From the NCBI RefSeq assembly GCF_015840335.1, contig NZ_CP060395.1, positions 1,711,277-1,775,276 on the forward strand: a DNA stretch of 64,000 bases. The letters run 5' to 3'. The DNA comes from Synechococcus sp. CBW1108. Its GTDB lineage: Bacteria; Cyanobacteriota; Cyanobacteriia; PCC-6307; Cyanobiaceae. The position numbers and the translations under genes are program-made. Shown in pieces: positions 7,606-16,594 of this stretch; the first letter of the stretch is position 1; each line of letters begins with the position of its first letter. The notes under the pieces were generated by a model. That model did no database searches. It was not told the origin of the DNA and worked only from the letters and a program-made list of their open reading frames with translations.

Positions 7606-8848
7606 ATCCTTGTCGGCTCAAGTTGCCGTAACCGGATTGGGCTGTATTTGTCCCCTGGGCAATACACCGGAAGCTGCCTACTCCGCCTACGCTCGAGGTG
7701 ATACGGGAATCAGCTTGCTTACTGAGCCCTGGGCCGAAACTTTCAAGTCCAGGCTTGGTGGTTTAGTCAAATTGGATATGGTTGCTGAGCTGGGTGATTA
7801 TCTGGTTAGTCGTCTGGATCGTTTTAGCCAGTTTGCCCTGCTGGCAGCTAGGCAGGCCTGGAATGCAAGTGGTTTGCATGATTCGGGGCTTGCCCCCGAG
7901 CGGCTCGCCGTAGTTATGGCCACTGGAATTGGCGGAGTTAATACGATGCTTGAGCAGCATCAAAGGCTCATCTCCGGCGCCAAGCGACTCCATCCGTTGG
8001 GCATCGCTATGGCTATGCCCAACTCTGCCACAGCGCAGATCACTATGGAAATAGGAGCCTGTGGGGGAGCCCATGCGCCTGTTTCAGCCTGTGCAGGGGG
8101 TGCCGAGGCGATTGCATGGGGGTTGATGTTGCTCGAAGCTAGAAAGGTTGATGCCGTGCTTGTGGGGGGGGCTGAATCTGCAATCCATCCCCTCGCGATC
8201 CGAGGATTTTCAGAGATGCGTGCCCTTTCTTCAAGACTTGACGATCCAGCCTCTTCTTGTCGCCCGTTTGCCGCAGATCGTGAGGGCTTTGTTTTGAGTG
8301 AAGGGGCCGGGGCAATTGTGCTCGAACGACTGGATGACGCCAGGGCCCGCCATGCGCATGTGCAGGCGCTGCTGATGGGTGCAGGGATGACCAGTGATGC
8401 GCACCATCTGGCCACTCCCCATCCCGAGGGAGTGCACGCAGCCAGTGCGATCAGTTTGGCCCTGCGGGATGCGGATATATCAGCGCAGGATGTGAACTTC
8501 ATCAGCGCCCACGCAACCGGTACCCGGATCGGAGATCTAGCTGAATCTCGGGCGATTGAATCTGTTTTTGGTGCCTCTACCCAGGATCTTTGGGTCACCG
8601 CTCCGAAGGGAGCCCTAGGCCATCTGCTGGGTGGAGCTGGTTCGGTGGAATCGGTCTTGACAATAAAGGCCCTTCAGGCTGGGGTGGTGCCGGTGAGCGT
8701 TAACTCAACTCCGCGGGATCCGGACATAGGCCTGAATATTCCCACTGCTTCTGAGCCCTATCTGGTGAATCGTTCCCAGCGTTTTGCCTTAAAAAATACA
8801 TTTGGTTTTGGTGGTCATAATGTATCTCTTGTGTGGGCAAGTGTCTAG
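7598..8848 (+). CDS. Beta-ketoacyl-ACP synthase, KAS II/FabF-like
   Basis: 416 residues from ATG 7598, inside the end of the ACP gene. The Cys-His-His triad of a condensing enzyme is complete: Cys165 in VSACAGG, His305 in SAHATGT and His342 in KGALGHLLGGAG, with FGFGGHN near the C-terminus. The nucleophile context ACAGG departs from the common TACA(S/T)G, so this is a divergent KAS rather than the housekeeping FabF. It should elongate acyl chains on the ACP coded just before it. Like that ACP, its DNA is less GC-rich than neighbours, hinting at separate origin or transfer. A polyketide or glycolipid role cannot be ruled out. Confidence 0.85.
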   Translation: MPESLSAQVAVTGLGCICPLGNTPEAAYSAYARGDTGISLLTEPWAETFKSRLGGLVKLDMVAELGDYLVSRLDRFSQFALLAARQAWNASGLHDSGLAPERLAVVMATGIGGVNTMLEQHQRLISGAKRLHPLGIAMAMPNSATAQITMEIGACGGAHAPVSACAGGAEAIAWGLMLLEARKVDAVLVGGAESAIHPLAIRGFSEMRALSSRLDDPASSCRPFAADREGFVLSEGAGAIVLERLDDARARHAHVQALLMGAGMTSDAHHLATPHPEGVHAASAISLALRDADISAQDVNFISAHATGTRIGDLAESRAIESVFGASTQDLWVTAPKGALGHLLGGAGSVESVLTIKALQAGVVPVSVNSTPRDPDIGLNIPTASEPYLVNRSQRFALKNTFGFGGHNVSLVWASV

Positions 8849-8970
8849 GGCTATTCAGGCATCAAGTGCTTAATGGGAATTGCGCCCCCCTGCGCCAGGG
8901 TGATCAACGCGGTTGGGAGGGCAAACCGCTAGAACGATTTCAGATAAAGCACTTTGCTTCCCTGCCCCGC

Positions 8971-10491
8971 GTGATTTCCTCTGCCACACTCCCAGTTGCG
9001 GATGGTCCCCGTTTCGACCGAGCTGATTGGTCAGGCGCTTTCCGCAACGTCGGCCTAGAGCTCAGTGACGAATTGGTAGTTGCCGTTCGGGGCACCATCC
9101 CAACAGAGTTGGCCGGCACCCTTTATCGCAATGGTCCGGGTCGGCTTGAGCGAGGCGGCCTCTGGGTCCATCACCCTTTCGACGGCGATGGCATGGTCGC
9201 GGCCCTCAGATTTGAAGCCGGTCAGGTCCACCTCACCAACCGTTTCGTGCGTACCGAGGGCTGGCTGGCCGAGGAGCGGGCCGGGCGCTTCGTCTATCGG
9301 GGGGTGTTTGGCACCCAGAAACCTGGCGGTGTCTTGGCCAATGCTTTTGATTTGCGCCTCAAGAACATCGCCAATACCCATGTGGTGCGGCTCGGCGATC
9401 AGCTGCTGGCGCTCTGGGAGGCGGCCGAGCCCCATGCTCTTGATCCCCAAACCCTTGAGACCCGCGGCCTGTCACGGCTTGACGGGGTACTTAAGCCTGG
9501 TGAGGCCTTCAGTGCCCATCCCCGCTTCGATCCAGGTCACCACGGTGAGCCCCGCATGGTGACTTTCGGTGTCAAGGCGGGCCCCACCAGCACGATCCGA
9601 TTGATGGAGTTCGCCACCGAGGAGCAGCCCGACGGCGTGCGGGCCGGTGAGCTGGTGGCCGACAGAAGCCACAGCTTCAAGGGGTTTGCCTTCCTCCATG
9701 ATTTCGCCGTCACCCCCAGCTGGGCAGTGTTTCTTCAGAACGCTGTGGCCTTCAATCCCCTGCCCTTCGTGTTTGGCCAGAAGGGGGCGGCCCAGTGCCT
9801 GGCCTCCAAGTCCGGCGAAGCCGGCCAGTTCTGGTTAGTGCCTCGTCAGAGCGGCCACCATGCCGGCGCCAAACCAGTGCAGCTGCCAGCTCCCGAAGGT
9901 TTTGTGTTTCACCACCTCAATGCCTTTGAGGATGGCGCTAGTGGTGAAGTGGTGGTGGATTCGATCTACTACAAAGACTTCCCCTCGATCGGCCCCCAGG
10001 TTGATTTCCGCGAGATTGACTTCGCTTCGATTCCCGAGGGGCAACTACGCCGCTGCCGCATCAACCCCCGCTCCGGGGCTGTGCAGAGCGAATGGCTGGA
10101 GCAGCGTTGTTGCGAGTTCGCGATGGTCAACCCCGCCCACCAAGGGCTTGAAGCGCGCTTTGCCTGGATGGCGGTGGCGGAGTGCGAACGGGGCAATGGT
10201 CCCTTGCAGGCCATTGAGAAACTTGACCTCCAAACCGGCGAGCGTCGGCTGTGGAGTGCTGCCCCCCGCGGTTTTGTCACCGAGCCCGTAATGGTGCCCC
10301 GCCCAGCATCTACTGCCGAAGACAAGCATGCTGAAGATAGTGGCTGGGTGTTGGTGCCGGTCTGGAACGGAGCCCGCTGCGCCACTGACCTGGTGATTCT
10401 CAGGGCCGATGATCTGGCTGAACAGGCAGTGCTGGAGCTCCCATTGGCGATCCCCTACGGCCTGCACGGCAGCTGGGCTGCTGCCACTTGA
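8971..10491 (+). CDS. Carotenoid cleavage oxygenase (RPE65/CCD family)
   Basis: About 506 residues from GTG 8971; the frame is open further upstream, but family alignments normally begin near FDRADWSGAFRNV. The four iron-binding histidines of the beta-propeller dioxygenases are visible in their usual contexts: ANTHVV, LHDFAVT, VFHHLNAFED and the C-terminal YGLHGSW. HPFDGDGM and GTLYRNGPG are further family marks. Such enzymes use O2 to split carotenoids or apocarotenoids at a double bond. The exact substrate cannot be told. Separated by ~120 bases from the ketosynthase gene, so probably its own unit; convergent with rdgB, whose stop is adjacent. Confidence 0.9.
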   Translation: MISSATLPVADGPRFDRADWSGAFRNVGLELSDELVVAVRGTIPTELAGTLYRNGPGRLERGGLWVHHPFDGDGMVAALRFEAGQVHLTNRFVRTEGWLAEERAGRFVYRGVFGTQKPGGVLANAFDLRLKNIANTHVVRLGDQLLALWEAAEPHALDPQTLETRGLSRLDGVLKPGEAFSAHPRFDPGHHGEPRMVTFGVKAGPTSTIRLMEFATEEQPDGVRAGELVADRSHSFKGFAFLHDFAVTPSWAVFLQNAVAFNPLPFVFGQKGAAQCLASKSGEAGQFWLVPRQSGHHAGAKPVQLPAPEGFVFHHLNAFEDGASGEVVVDSIYYKDFPSIGPQVDFREIDFASIPEGQLRRCRINPRSGAVQSEWLEQRCCEFAMVNPAHQGLEARFAWMAVAECERGNGPLQAIEKLDLQTGERRLWSAAPRGFVTEPVMVPRPASTAEDKHAEDSGWVLVPVWNGARCATDLVILRADDLAEQAVLELPLAIPYGLHGSWAAAT

Positions 10492-11112
10492 TCAGCTGCC
10501 CAACAACTCTCTCAGGGGTGCCTCGAGTTGGGCGAAGGCCCGGCCCCGGTGGCCGATTCGGCCCTTGAGGGTTTGGTCCATCTCGGCGTAGGTGAGTCCG
10601 GTCTCCGGCACGAAAAACACTGGGTCGTAGCCAAACCCCCCCTCGCCGCGGGGGGCCTCGAGAATCACGCCCGCGCAGATGCCCTCCACTTCGATGCGCA
10701 CATTGCCATTGGGATCAGCCAGGGCTAGGGCTGCGCTGAAGTGGGCAGTGCGGTCGCTGCTGCCTGCCAGTTCGTCTAGCAGTCGGGAGATGCGGGCTGG
10801 GTCCGTGGCTGCGTAGCGAGCGGAGTGCACCCCGGGAGCTCCATTGAGGGCAGCGACGCTGAGGCCCGAATCATCTGCCAGGGTCCAGCTGCCGCTGTGT
10901 CTGGCAACTGTGATTGCTTTGAGGCGGGCATTTTCTGCGAAGGTTGCACCTGTTTCCTCCACCTCCAGATCCCCAGGCTGGGCATCGATTTCCAGGCCCA
11001 TGCCAGCCAATAATTGGCGAAATTCTCCAATTTTGCCGGCATTGGTGCTGGCGATCACCAATCGGCTGAAGGGTGCTGGGTCTAAGGCCAGGTCTAGGTC
11101 TAGGGCAGCCAT
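10492..11112 (-). CDS. rdgB: XTP/dITP diphosphatase (RdgB/HAM1)
   Basis: 206 residues from ATG 11112. The N-terminal substrate loop ASTNAGKIGEF, the catalytic ADDSGL, GVHSARYA and the late GGFGYDPVFF identify the HAM1 family. The enzyme hydrolyses non-canonical purine triphosphates such as dITP and XTP to keep them out of DNA and RNA. A longer in-frame start at 11139 would overlap the upstream phosphohexomutase gene; ATG 11112 leaves a 4-base gap and fits family length. It is the second gene of a two-gene minus-strand pair and ends flush with the convergent carotenoid oxygenase gene. Confidence 0.93.
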   Translation of the reverse strand: MAALDLDLALDPAPFSRLVIASTNAGKIGEFRQLLAGMGLEIDAQPGDLEVEETGATFAENARLKAITVARHSGSWTLADDSGLSVAALNGAPGVHSARYAATDPARISRLLDELAGSSDRTAHFSAALALADPNGNVRIEVEGICAGVILEAPRGEGGFGYDPVFFVPETGLTYAEMDQTLKGRIGHRGRAFAQLEAPLRELLGS

Positions 11113-11116
11113 GGCC

Positions 11117-12586
11117 TTAGACCGCCTCCGCCAGCTCACGGGCCCAGATCAACACCTCGTTCACCCGAGCGACCGTGGGGGCTTCGCAGTAGAGCCGCAG
11201 AAGTGGCTCTGTGCCTGAGAAGCGCAACATCAGCCAGTGGCTGGGGCCGAGTCGCAGTTTCACCCCATCGGTGGTGACCACTTCCAGCACGGGGCAGCCG
11301 GCGACTGCGCTGGGGGGGGCCTCTGCCAGCTTGGCCTCCAAACGCCGCCTGGCTTCCATGTTGGCCAGCCGCAGGTCGAGCCGGTCGTAGGCCGCCGCGC
11401 CGCCGCAGCGCTGCTGCAAGGCATCTATTCGCTCCCCCAGGGGCACACCGCCCTCCACCAGGGCTTCGATCAGCAGCAGGGCCGCAAAGGGTGCGTCCCG
11501 CTCGGGCAGGTGCATCCCGAAGCCCACGCCACCCGATTCCTCGCCGCCAACCAGCACCTCGCTGCTGAGCATTTCAGCTGCGATGTATTTGAAGCCGACG
11601 GGTTTTTCCAGCACCTGGCGGCCCAGATCCTCAGCCACCAGCTGCATTAGGTCGGAGCCGCTGACGGTTTTGATCACGCTTCCCGGCAGCTGGCGGGCCC
11701 GGGCCAGGTGGTCGATGAACAGGGGCATCAGCAGCTGGGTGCTGCAGAAGCGGCCGCGTTCATCCACGGCTGCAATGCGATCCCCGTCGCCGTCAAACAC
11801 GATGCCCATGGCCGGCCGCCCCGCGGCGGTGCTCGCTTGGACCGCGCCGATCAGCTCGCCCAGGTAGGCCGCAAGGGGCTCGGGAGGGTTGCCGCCAAAC
11901 AGGGGGTCGCGCCGGCCCCGGATCTCGCTGATGGCGCCGCTGTTTGTGGCCCCTTCCCCCAGCAGGGCCGGCAGCACCCCGGCCGCGGAGCCGTGCATCG
12001 GGTCCACGATCACCGTCAGCCCCAGCCGATCTAGCCCCTCGGCCAGGGCGGCGGTGTCGACCTTGGCCTGGAGCCCGGCCACGTAGGCGCCCATGGCATC
12101 AAATTGGCCAACTTCGCCAGGTATGGGCACGGTCAGTCCGCCGGCGGCCAGTCGGGTTTCAACACGGCCGGTGAAGTCGCCCTCCACCGAGCCGCCGAAC
12201 GGCCCCTTGATTTTCAGCCCCAGCCATTCCGGTGGGTTGTGGCTGGCGGTGATCACCAAAGCTCCCAGGGCCTGGCGTTGCACTACGGCCCAGCTAGAGG
12301 CGGGGGTGGGGGTGGGTGTGTCGCAGAGCAGGGGGGTCAGGCCGCAGCCCCGCACGGCGCTGCAGATCGCTTGGGCCAGTTCGGGGGCCAGGAAGCGGCG
12401 GTCGTAGCCGATGATCACCTCCCGGCTGGTGAGGCTTGTCGGGGCCGAGTGGGCCAGTTCCTGGGCCGCGGCCGCCGCGACTGGCAGCAGCCGCTCCATG
12501 GTGATGTCGACGCCCAGGATGCCGCGCCAGCCATCGGTGCCGAAGGCGATCGGAATTGCTGCAAGGGGCAGGGGGGCTGAAGCCAT
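11117..12586 (-). CDS. Alpha-D-phosphohexomutase (phosphoglucomutase/phosphomannomutase family)
   Basis: 489 residues with the four-domain layout of the family: FGTDGWRG at the start, the phosphoserine loop ITASHNPPEW (Ser115), the metal loop DGDGDRIAAVD, the sugar-binding GGEESGG and the phosphate-binding RFSGTEPL at the end. It interconverts hexose 1- and 6-phosphates. Whether glucose, mannose or another sugar is preferred cannot be decided from motifs. It is distinct from the glmM at 57226, which has the HNPPHDNG form of the loop. Divergent from the TM0106-type nuclease gene across 72 bases that must hold both promoters. Confidence 0.88.
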   Translation of the reverse strand: MASAPLPLAAIPIAFGTDGWRGILGVDITMERLLPVAAAAAQELAHSAPTSLTSREVIIGYDRRFLAPELAQAICSAVRGCGLTPLLCDTPTPTPASSWAVVQRQALGALVITASHNPPEWLGLKIKGPFGGSVEGDFTGRVETRLAAGGLTVPIPGEVGQFDAMGAYVAGLQAKVDTAALAEGLDRLGLTVIVDPMHGSAAGVLPALLGEGATNSGAISEIRGRRDPLFGGNPPEPLAAYLGELIGAVQASTAAGRPAMGIVFDGDGDRIAAVDERGRFCSTQLLMPLFIDHLARARQLPGSVIKTVSGSDLMQLVAEDLGRQVLEKPVGFKYIAAEMLSSEVLVGGEESGGVGFGMHLPERDAPFAALLLIEALVEGGVPLGERIDALQQRCGGAAAYDRLDLRLANMEARRRLEAKLAEAPPSAVAGCPVLEVVTTDGVKLRLGPSHWLMLRFSGTEPLLRLYCEAPTVARVNEVLIWARELAEAV

Positions 12587-12658
12587 GGGGCGCGGAAGCC
12601 GAGCTCAGCTGATTCTGCTGTGCCGCCCGCTCCTCAGCACTAGCGTCTCTACGAGTGG

Positions 12659-14140
12659 ATGCCCCCCTTGACTGCGCCCCTCCCCGCCGACCAGCCCCTT
12701 ACCGACCGCCTGCTGCGCAGCTGGCTGCGCTGCCGGCGCCGCGCCTGGCTGGATCGATTTGGCGTGGCTGGTGAGCGCCGCTGGAATGCCCACCGCGCCC
12801 TGGCCCTGAGTGACCAGCTACGCAGCTTTCAGACCCTGCTGGCAAATAGGCCGGGCCATGGAGAGGTGGCCTGTGCCGCTGGAGCCCCAGGGGTGGTGGG
12901 CTTGCGCCTGCGCGGGCATGACCCCCAGGGGCGGCGGCTGGAGGCCCACCCCGCCCTGCTGGAGCGCATTGCCGGCACCAGCCGTTGGGGGGATTTCGCC
13001 TATCGGCCGGTACTGGCCCGGCAGGGCTACCGCTTGACCCGGGAGGCCCGGCTGGTGCTGGCCCTCTGGGGCCGCCTTTTGGCAGAGCACCAGCAGGCTC
13101 CGGTGCCCCATGGCCTGGTGTTGGCGGGGGCGGGGCGGGCCCTGCAGCAGGAGCGCCTGGCCCTGGGCGGTGGCCTCCAGCATCAGCTCGATGAGAGCCT
13201 GCAGCGTCTCGCCGCAGATCTGGCCGAGGCCACACCGCCTCCCTTGGTGAACGACCGCAAGAAGTGCACCCTCTGCAGTTGGCGCGGCCCTTGCGACCGG
13301 GAGGCTGCGGCGATGGGGCACCTCAGCGAGGTCAGCGGTATTGGCGGTAAACGGCGGGAGATGTTGCTGGAGCGGGGGGTGACCAACCTGCCGGATTTGG
13401 CATCCCGGAACCCGGAGCAATTGGCCGAGGAATTGGCCGTCTATGGGGAGCAGCATCGTGAGATCGCCGCTGAATTGGTTGCCCAGGCCCGGGTGCAGGC
13501 CACGGGCATTCCCCAGCGGCTGGGGGCTGGCCCGGTGCTGCCTGAGCTGGCCCAGGCCCCCGGGGTGCTGCTCTATGACATCGAATCGGACCCTGATGCC
13601 CGCGACGATTTCCTGCACGGGTTTCTGGTGCTGGAGGCCGATGGTGGGGGGGGATGGAAGGAGCAGAGTTGGCGCTACCAGCCGCTCCTGGCCCTGCAGG
13701 AGCATGGCGAGCAGCGCCTCTGGCAGCGGCTGAAGCGATTTTTGGATCGCTATCCAGACTGGCCCGTGCTGCACTACGGCGAAACCGAAGTGATCGGCCT
13801 GGTGCGGCTGGCCCAGCGCCAGGGAGCCAGCGAGGTTGAACTGCAGCGGTTGCGAAGCCGGATGCTGGATGTGCATGCGCGCCTGCGCAGCCACTGGCGC
13901 CTGCCGGTGAGCAGCTATGGGCTCAAGGCTGTGGCCGGTTGGCTGGGCTTCACCTGGAGCCAGAAGGGGGTGGATGGGGCCCGCTGCCTGCTCTGGTGGC
14001 GCCAGTGGCGCCAGTGGCATCGTGGTGTGGATGGCCGCGGCCGGGCCAGTCGCCAGCAGTTGCAGCGGATCTTCCTTTACAACCGCGACGACAGCCTGGC
14101 CACCTGGGCAGTGGTGCGCTGGCTGCTGGCTCAGACCTGA
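12659..14140 (+). CDS. TM0106-family RecB-like putative nuclease
   Basis: 493 residues. The N-terminal half contains a CRRRAWLDRFG segment typical of RecB/Cas4-like nuclease folds and a cysteine cluster KKCTLCSWRGPC (~residue 200) that could bind a metal or Fe-S cluster. A helix-hairpin-helix-like stretch (SEVSGIGGKRREMLLERGV) follows. The C-terminal half resembles the RNase H-fold YprB exonuclease domain, with LLYDIESDPD as the first acidic motif, HYGETE and a late NRDDSLAT acidic motif. Role in the cell unknown; DNA processing is likely. No helicase or Cas gene is adjacent. Convergent with ygfZ, overlapping its 3' end by about 10 bases. Confidence 0.8.
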   Translation: MPPLTAPLPADQPLTDRLLRSWLRCRRRAWLDRFGVAGERRWNAHRALALSDQLRSFQTLLANRPGHGEVACAAGAPGVVGLRLRGHDPQGRRLEAHPALLERIAGTSRWGDFAYRPVLARQGYRLTREARLVLALWGRLLAEHQQAPVPHGLVLAGAGRALQQERLALGGGLQHQLDESLQRLAADLAEATPPPLVNDRKKCTLCSWRGPCDREAAAMGHLSEVSGIGGKRREMLLERGVTNLPDLASRNPEQLAEELAVYGEQHREIAAELVAQARVQATGIPQRLGAGPVLPELAQAPGVLLYDIESDPDARDDFLHGFLVLEADGGGGWKEQSWRYQPLLALQEHGEQRLWQRLKRFLDRYPDWPVLHYGETEVIGLVRLAQRQGASEVELQRLRSRMLDVHARLRSHWRLPVSSYGLKAVAGWLGFTWSQKGVDGARCLLWWRQWRQWHRGVDGRGRASRQQLQRIFLYNRDDSLATWAVVRWLLAQT

Positions 14141-15087
14141 CGCCCGGCCCCGGCCGGGGGATCCACCCAGGCTGGGGGGAGCGAGAGCTGCAGGATCGGC
14201 CCGTTGGGCTCGTGGCCCAGCCGTAACTCGTTGCGCTCTAGGAACTGGCGCCGCACCAGGGCCAGGCCGATCCAAAGGCCCCCAGCCAAGGCCAACGCTG
14301 ATGTGATTTGACCAGCCCGGCTGCCCGAATCGTCATCCAGGCCGAACAGCGGTGCCCCCGGGGCAGGCCCACCCGTCCCCTCCGAGCTGCTCCCGTACCA
14401 GCGCCTGAGCTGCTGTTTGACCCCGTCATAGGTGCTCAGTTTGGCCAGGGTTTCCTGGCCCACGTAGCAACCTTTGCTGAGGCTGACCCGGTCCGCCAGC
14501 CCCAGCTCAAACGGGTTGGTGGAGTCGTTGATTTCCCAGGGCCAATCGGCCAGGCCCTGCTGGATCCGCCAGCGCTCCTGGTCCTGCGGGGAGAGAGGCG
14601 GCAGATCCGCCAGCCAGGGGGGCAGTTCCCCATCCGCCGGGATCACCAGCTGCTCGCTCAGCAGCCAGCCAGCTCTGCCATTTTCCATGGCCAGCCAACG
14701 GCCCGCGGGGCTTTGGGGCCATTGATCCGGCCTCCTCTCGCCCAGGGGCGTGACCATCCGGGCTGGCATCACGGGCCCAAGATGAACCTGATCGGCGGGA
14801 AAGAGCACCCGATCCAGGGCCTGCCAGATGCTGGCTGGATCCCCACGGCTGATCAGCAGCCAGGCTCCAGCGTCATCGAGGAGTACCTCGGCGAGGCCCC
14901 GCAGGCGTCCGATGGCGGTGATGCAGCAGGTGGGGATCCAGCTGCCGGCTGGGCAGCCGTCGATGGCGGCGCTGGTCTGGCCGTGCAGAAACCGGTGGGT
15001 GTCCGGCCCGTCCAGCCTGATCAGGCTGGCGGCTTGCTCGATCCGGCGAGGGCCTGCGGCTTGCCAGTCCCAGGGGCTTGGCTTCAT
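14131..15087 (-). CDS. ygfZ: Folate-binding protein YgfZ (GcvT-like)
   Basis: 318 residues from ATG 15087. The signature KGCYVGQE is present (Cys in the KxCYxGQE motif), with [19 protein letters not shown] at the N-terminus and an aminomethyltransferase-type C-terminal barrel. YgfZ uses tetrahydrofolate and helps to assemble or repair certain Fe-S enzymes such as MiaB. The frame stays open far upstream, but that region is the antisense of pyrE coding sequence; ATG 15087 overlaps the pyrE stop by 4 bases and gives family length. So pyrE and ygfZ form a tight two-gene unit. Confidence 0.9.
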   Translation of the reverse strand: MKPSPWDWQAAGPRRIEQAASLIRLDGPDTHRFLHGQTSAAIDGCPAGSWIPTCCITAIGRLRGLAEVLLDDAGAWLLISRGDPASIWQALDRVLFPADQVHLGPVMPARMVTPLGERRPDQWPQSPAGRWLAMENGRAGWLLSEQLVIPADGELPPWLADLPPLSPQDQERWRIQQGLADWPWEINDSTNPFELGLADRVSLSKGCYVGQETLAKLSTYDGVKQQLRRWYGSSSEGTGGPAPGAPLFGLDDDSGSRAGQITSALALAGGLWIGLALVRRQFLERNELRLGHEPNGPILQLSLPPAWVDPPAGAGRQV

Positions 15088-15707
15088 GACGACGCCAGTT
15101 CTGCGGCCAGTTCTGCGGCCAAAGCTGCCACCTCCGCCAGCAGGAACAGGCTGCGCATTTCCAGGCCTGCGGCCTGCATCGCCTCCTGGCCCCCTTCCTG
15201 GCGATCCACGATCGTCACCACCCTTTCGACCCGGTAGCCCGCCTCCCGCAGCTGCTGCACAGCCTTCAGGGCGGATCCACCGGTGGTGACGACGTCTTCC
15301 AGCACGGTGATGGGGCTGCCAGGTGCCGGTAGGGGGCCTTCCAGCCAGGCCCCGGTGCCATGGCCCTTCGCCTCCTTGCGCACGATCAGGGCATCCAGGG
15401 CGCGCCCCCCCAGGGCGGCGGCCATGGCCACGGCGCTTACCAGCGGATCGGCGCCGAGGGTCAGGCCTGCCACCGCCTTGGCTTCCGGCTCCACCTGCTC
15501 CAGCAGCAGGGCCCCCAGCAGGGCCAGGCCGCTGCCGCTGAGGCTGACAGGCTTGCAATTCACGTAATGGTGACTGGTGCGTCCCGATGCCAGGGTGAAG
15601 TTGCCGTGGCGATAGGCCTTGGTGGCCAGAAGCGGCAACAGCGCCATCCGCATCTCTGCGGGGGGAAGGGTGATGGCGGGGGAAAGGGTCGACAAGGCCT
15701 GGTTCAA
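15084..15707 (-). CDS. pyrE: Orotate phosphoribosyltransferase
   Basis: 207 residues, normal for Pyr[17 protein letters not shown] near residue 40 binds orotate, and the PRPP-binding motif [15 protein letters not shown] is complete. The enzyme makes orotidine 5'-phosphate, the fifth step of pyrimidine synthesis. The C-terminal ~20 residues are an Ala/Glu/Leu repeat ([14 protein letters not shown]) that looks like a short helix and is not needed for the fold. First gene of the pyrE-ygfZ pair; divergent from the secreted-protein gene at 15771 across 63 bases. Confidence 0.95.
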   Translation of the reverse strand: MNQALSTLSPAITLPPAEMRMALLPLLATKAYRHGNFTLASGRTSHHYVNCKPVSLSGSGLALLGALLLEQVEPEAKAVAGLTLGADPLVSAVAMAAALGGRALDALIVRKEAKGHGTGAWLEGPLPAPGSPITVLEDVVTTGGSALKAVQQLREAGYRVERVVTIVDRQEGGQEAMQAAGLEMRSLFLLAEVAALAAELAAELASS

Positions 15708-15770
15708 TCGAGATGGGTTGTCTAGTTTGCGGCCACCGACCCCCCGCCAGCAGAAGGGCCCATTGGATCC

Positions 15771-16400
15771 ATGGCAAATACCAACTTGTTCAGCGCCATC
15801 CTCTTAAGTGCCACCCGGCTCAAGGGCTCCCTGCTCCTGGCAGGCGCCCTGCTAGCTCCCCTGCTAAGTCACTCCCTGCTAGGTGAATCTGTCTGGGCTG
15901 GTCCGGTGGTGTGCACCACCACGCTCGAGCCCCCCCTGCTAATCGGCGCGCGCAGCGGGGTTGGGGCGTCGGCAGGGGAGTTAGGAGTGGCCTCTGGGCC
16001 GGTTGAGGTCACCCGCTGCGGCCAGGTGCAGACCCCCCCTGCACTCATGGAAAAGCGCTTTTACAGCTTCAGGGCGCCCTATGCCCCCGGGGTGAGCCTC
16101 ACCAATCAGATCACCGACCTCTTCGGCATTGCCCTGGGGGGAGTTGATGGCACCAGGGTGATGGGCCTGGGTTTTCCTGATCAAGCCATCGTCTGGGATG
16201 GCACCGCGGTGGAAAACACCTATCGGGTGCTCCTTGAGCAACAAAGTGGGCCGATGCCCTGGCGCACCGTCGATGTGCCCAACGGTTACTCAGGCAGCCT
16301 TGGATCAGCTGGCCCAACCCAGCTAGGCAAGACCCAGCCCGGTGGCGGCTGGCAAGATGGGGGAGCGAGCTATCGGACCCCGGTTCGGGGTCTTTGGTAG
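15771..16400 (+). CDS. Secreted protein of unknown function
   Basis: 209 residues with a clear signal peptide: a positively charged start, a long hydrophobic core ([19 protein letters not shown]) and a likely AxA-type cleavage near SVWAGP. The mature part has two cysteines (VVCTTT, TRCGQV) about 40 residues apart that may form a disulfide, a central segment with [17 protein letters not shown], and a low-complexity Gly/Pro/Thr tail ending in VRGLW. No family was recognised. Similar short exported proteins are common in picocyanobacteria. The tRNA-Met gene begins 12 bases after the stop, so the two may share a transcript. Confidence 0.7.
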   Translation: MANTNLFSAILLSATRLKGSLLLAGALLAPLLSHSLLGESVWAGPVVCTTTLEPPLLIGARSGVGASAGELGVASGPVEVTRCGQVQTPPALMEKRFYSFRAPYAPGVSLTNQITDLFGIALGGVDGTRVMGLGFPDQAIVWDGTAVENTYRVLLEQQSGPMPWRTVDVPNGYSGSLGSAGPTQLGKTQPGGGWQDGGASYRTPVRGLW

Positions 16401-16412
16401 CCCCGGATGGAT

Positions 16413-16485
16413 GGGGGTCTAGCAATCTGGTGAATGCAGCGAACTCATAATTCGCCTTAGCCGAGTTCGATCCTCGGGACCCCCA
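16413..16485 (+). tRNA. tRNA-Met (anticodon CAU)
   Basis: A 73-base cloverleaf. Acceptor GGGGGTC (16413-16419) pairs with GACCCCC (16478-16484), followed by discriminator A. The anticodon arm GCGAA-CTCATAA-TTCGC places CAT at the anticodon; the T arm CCGAG-TTCGATC-CTCGG is perfect. The variable loop is 5 bases (CTTAG). The D arm is weaker (GCA/TGC with a mismatch) but has the GG of the D loop. The paired first base and the lack of the GGG/CCC anticodon stem argue against the initiator. The elongator type is most likely; a tRNA-Ile read after lysidine modification cannot be excluded. CCA is not encoded. Confidence 0.9.
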
Positions 16486-16594
16486 CTCACTATTCCCCAT
16501 CCTCTAATGACGATTGACTATTGAATATTTCCTATTTCATAGTTGCTATTTCTAAGAATCTACCGATCGATCCGCAGCTCCTAACCTTGCCCCA

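Noticed and set aside
14131-15777. A 548-residue YgfZ with N-terminal extension
   Set aside because: The extra ~230 residues are read out of frame through pyrE and are Gly/Arg/Pro-rich; ATG 15087 gives family length.
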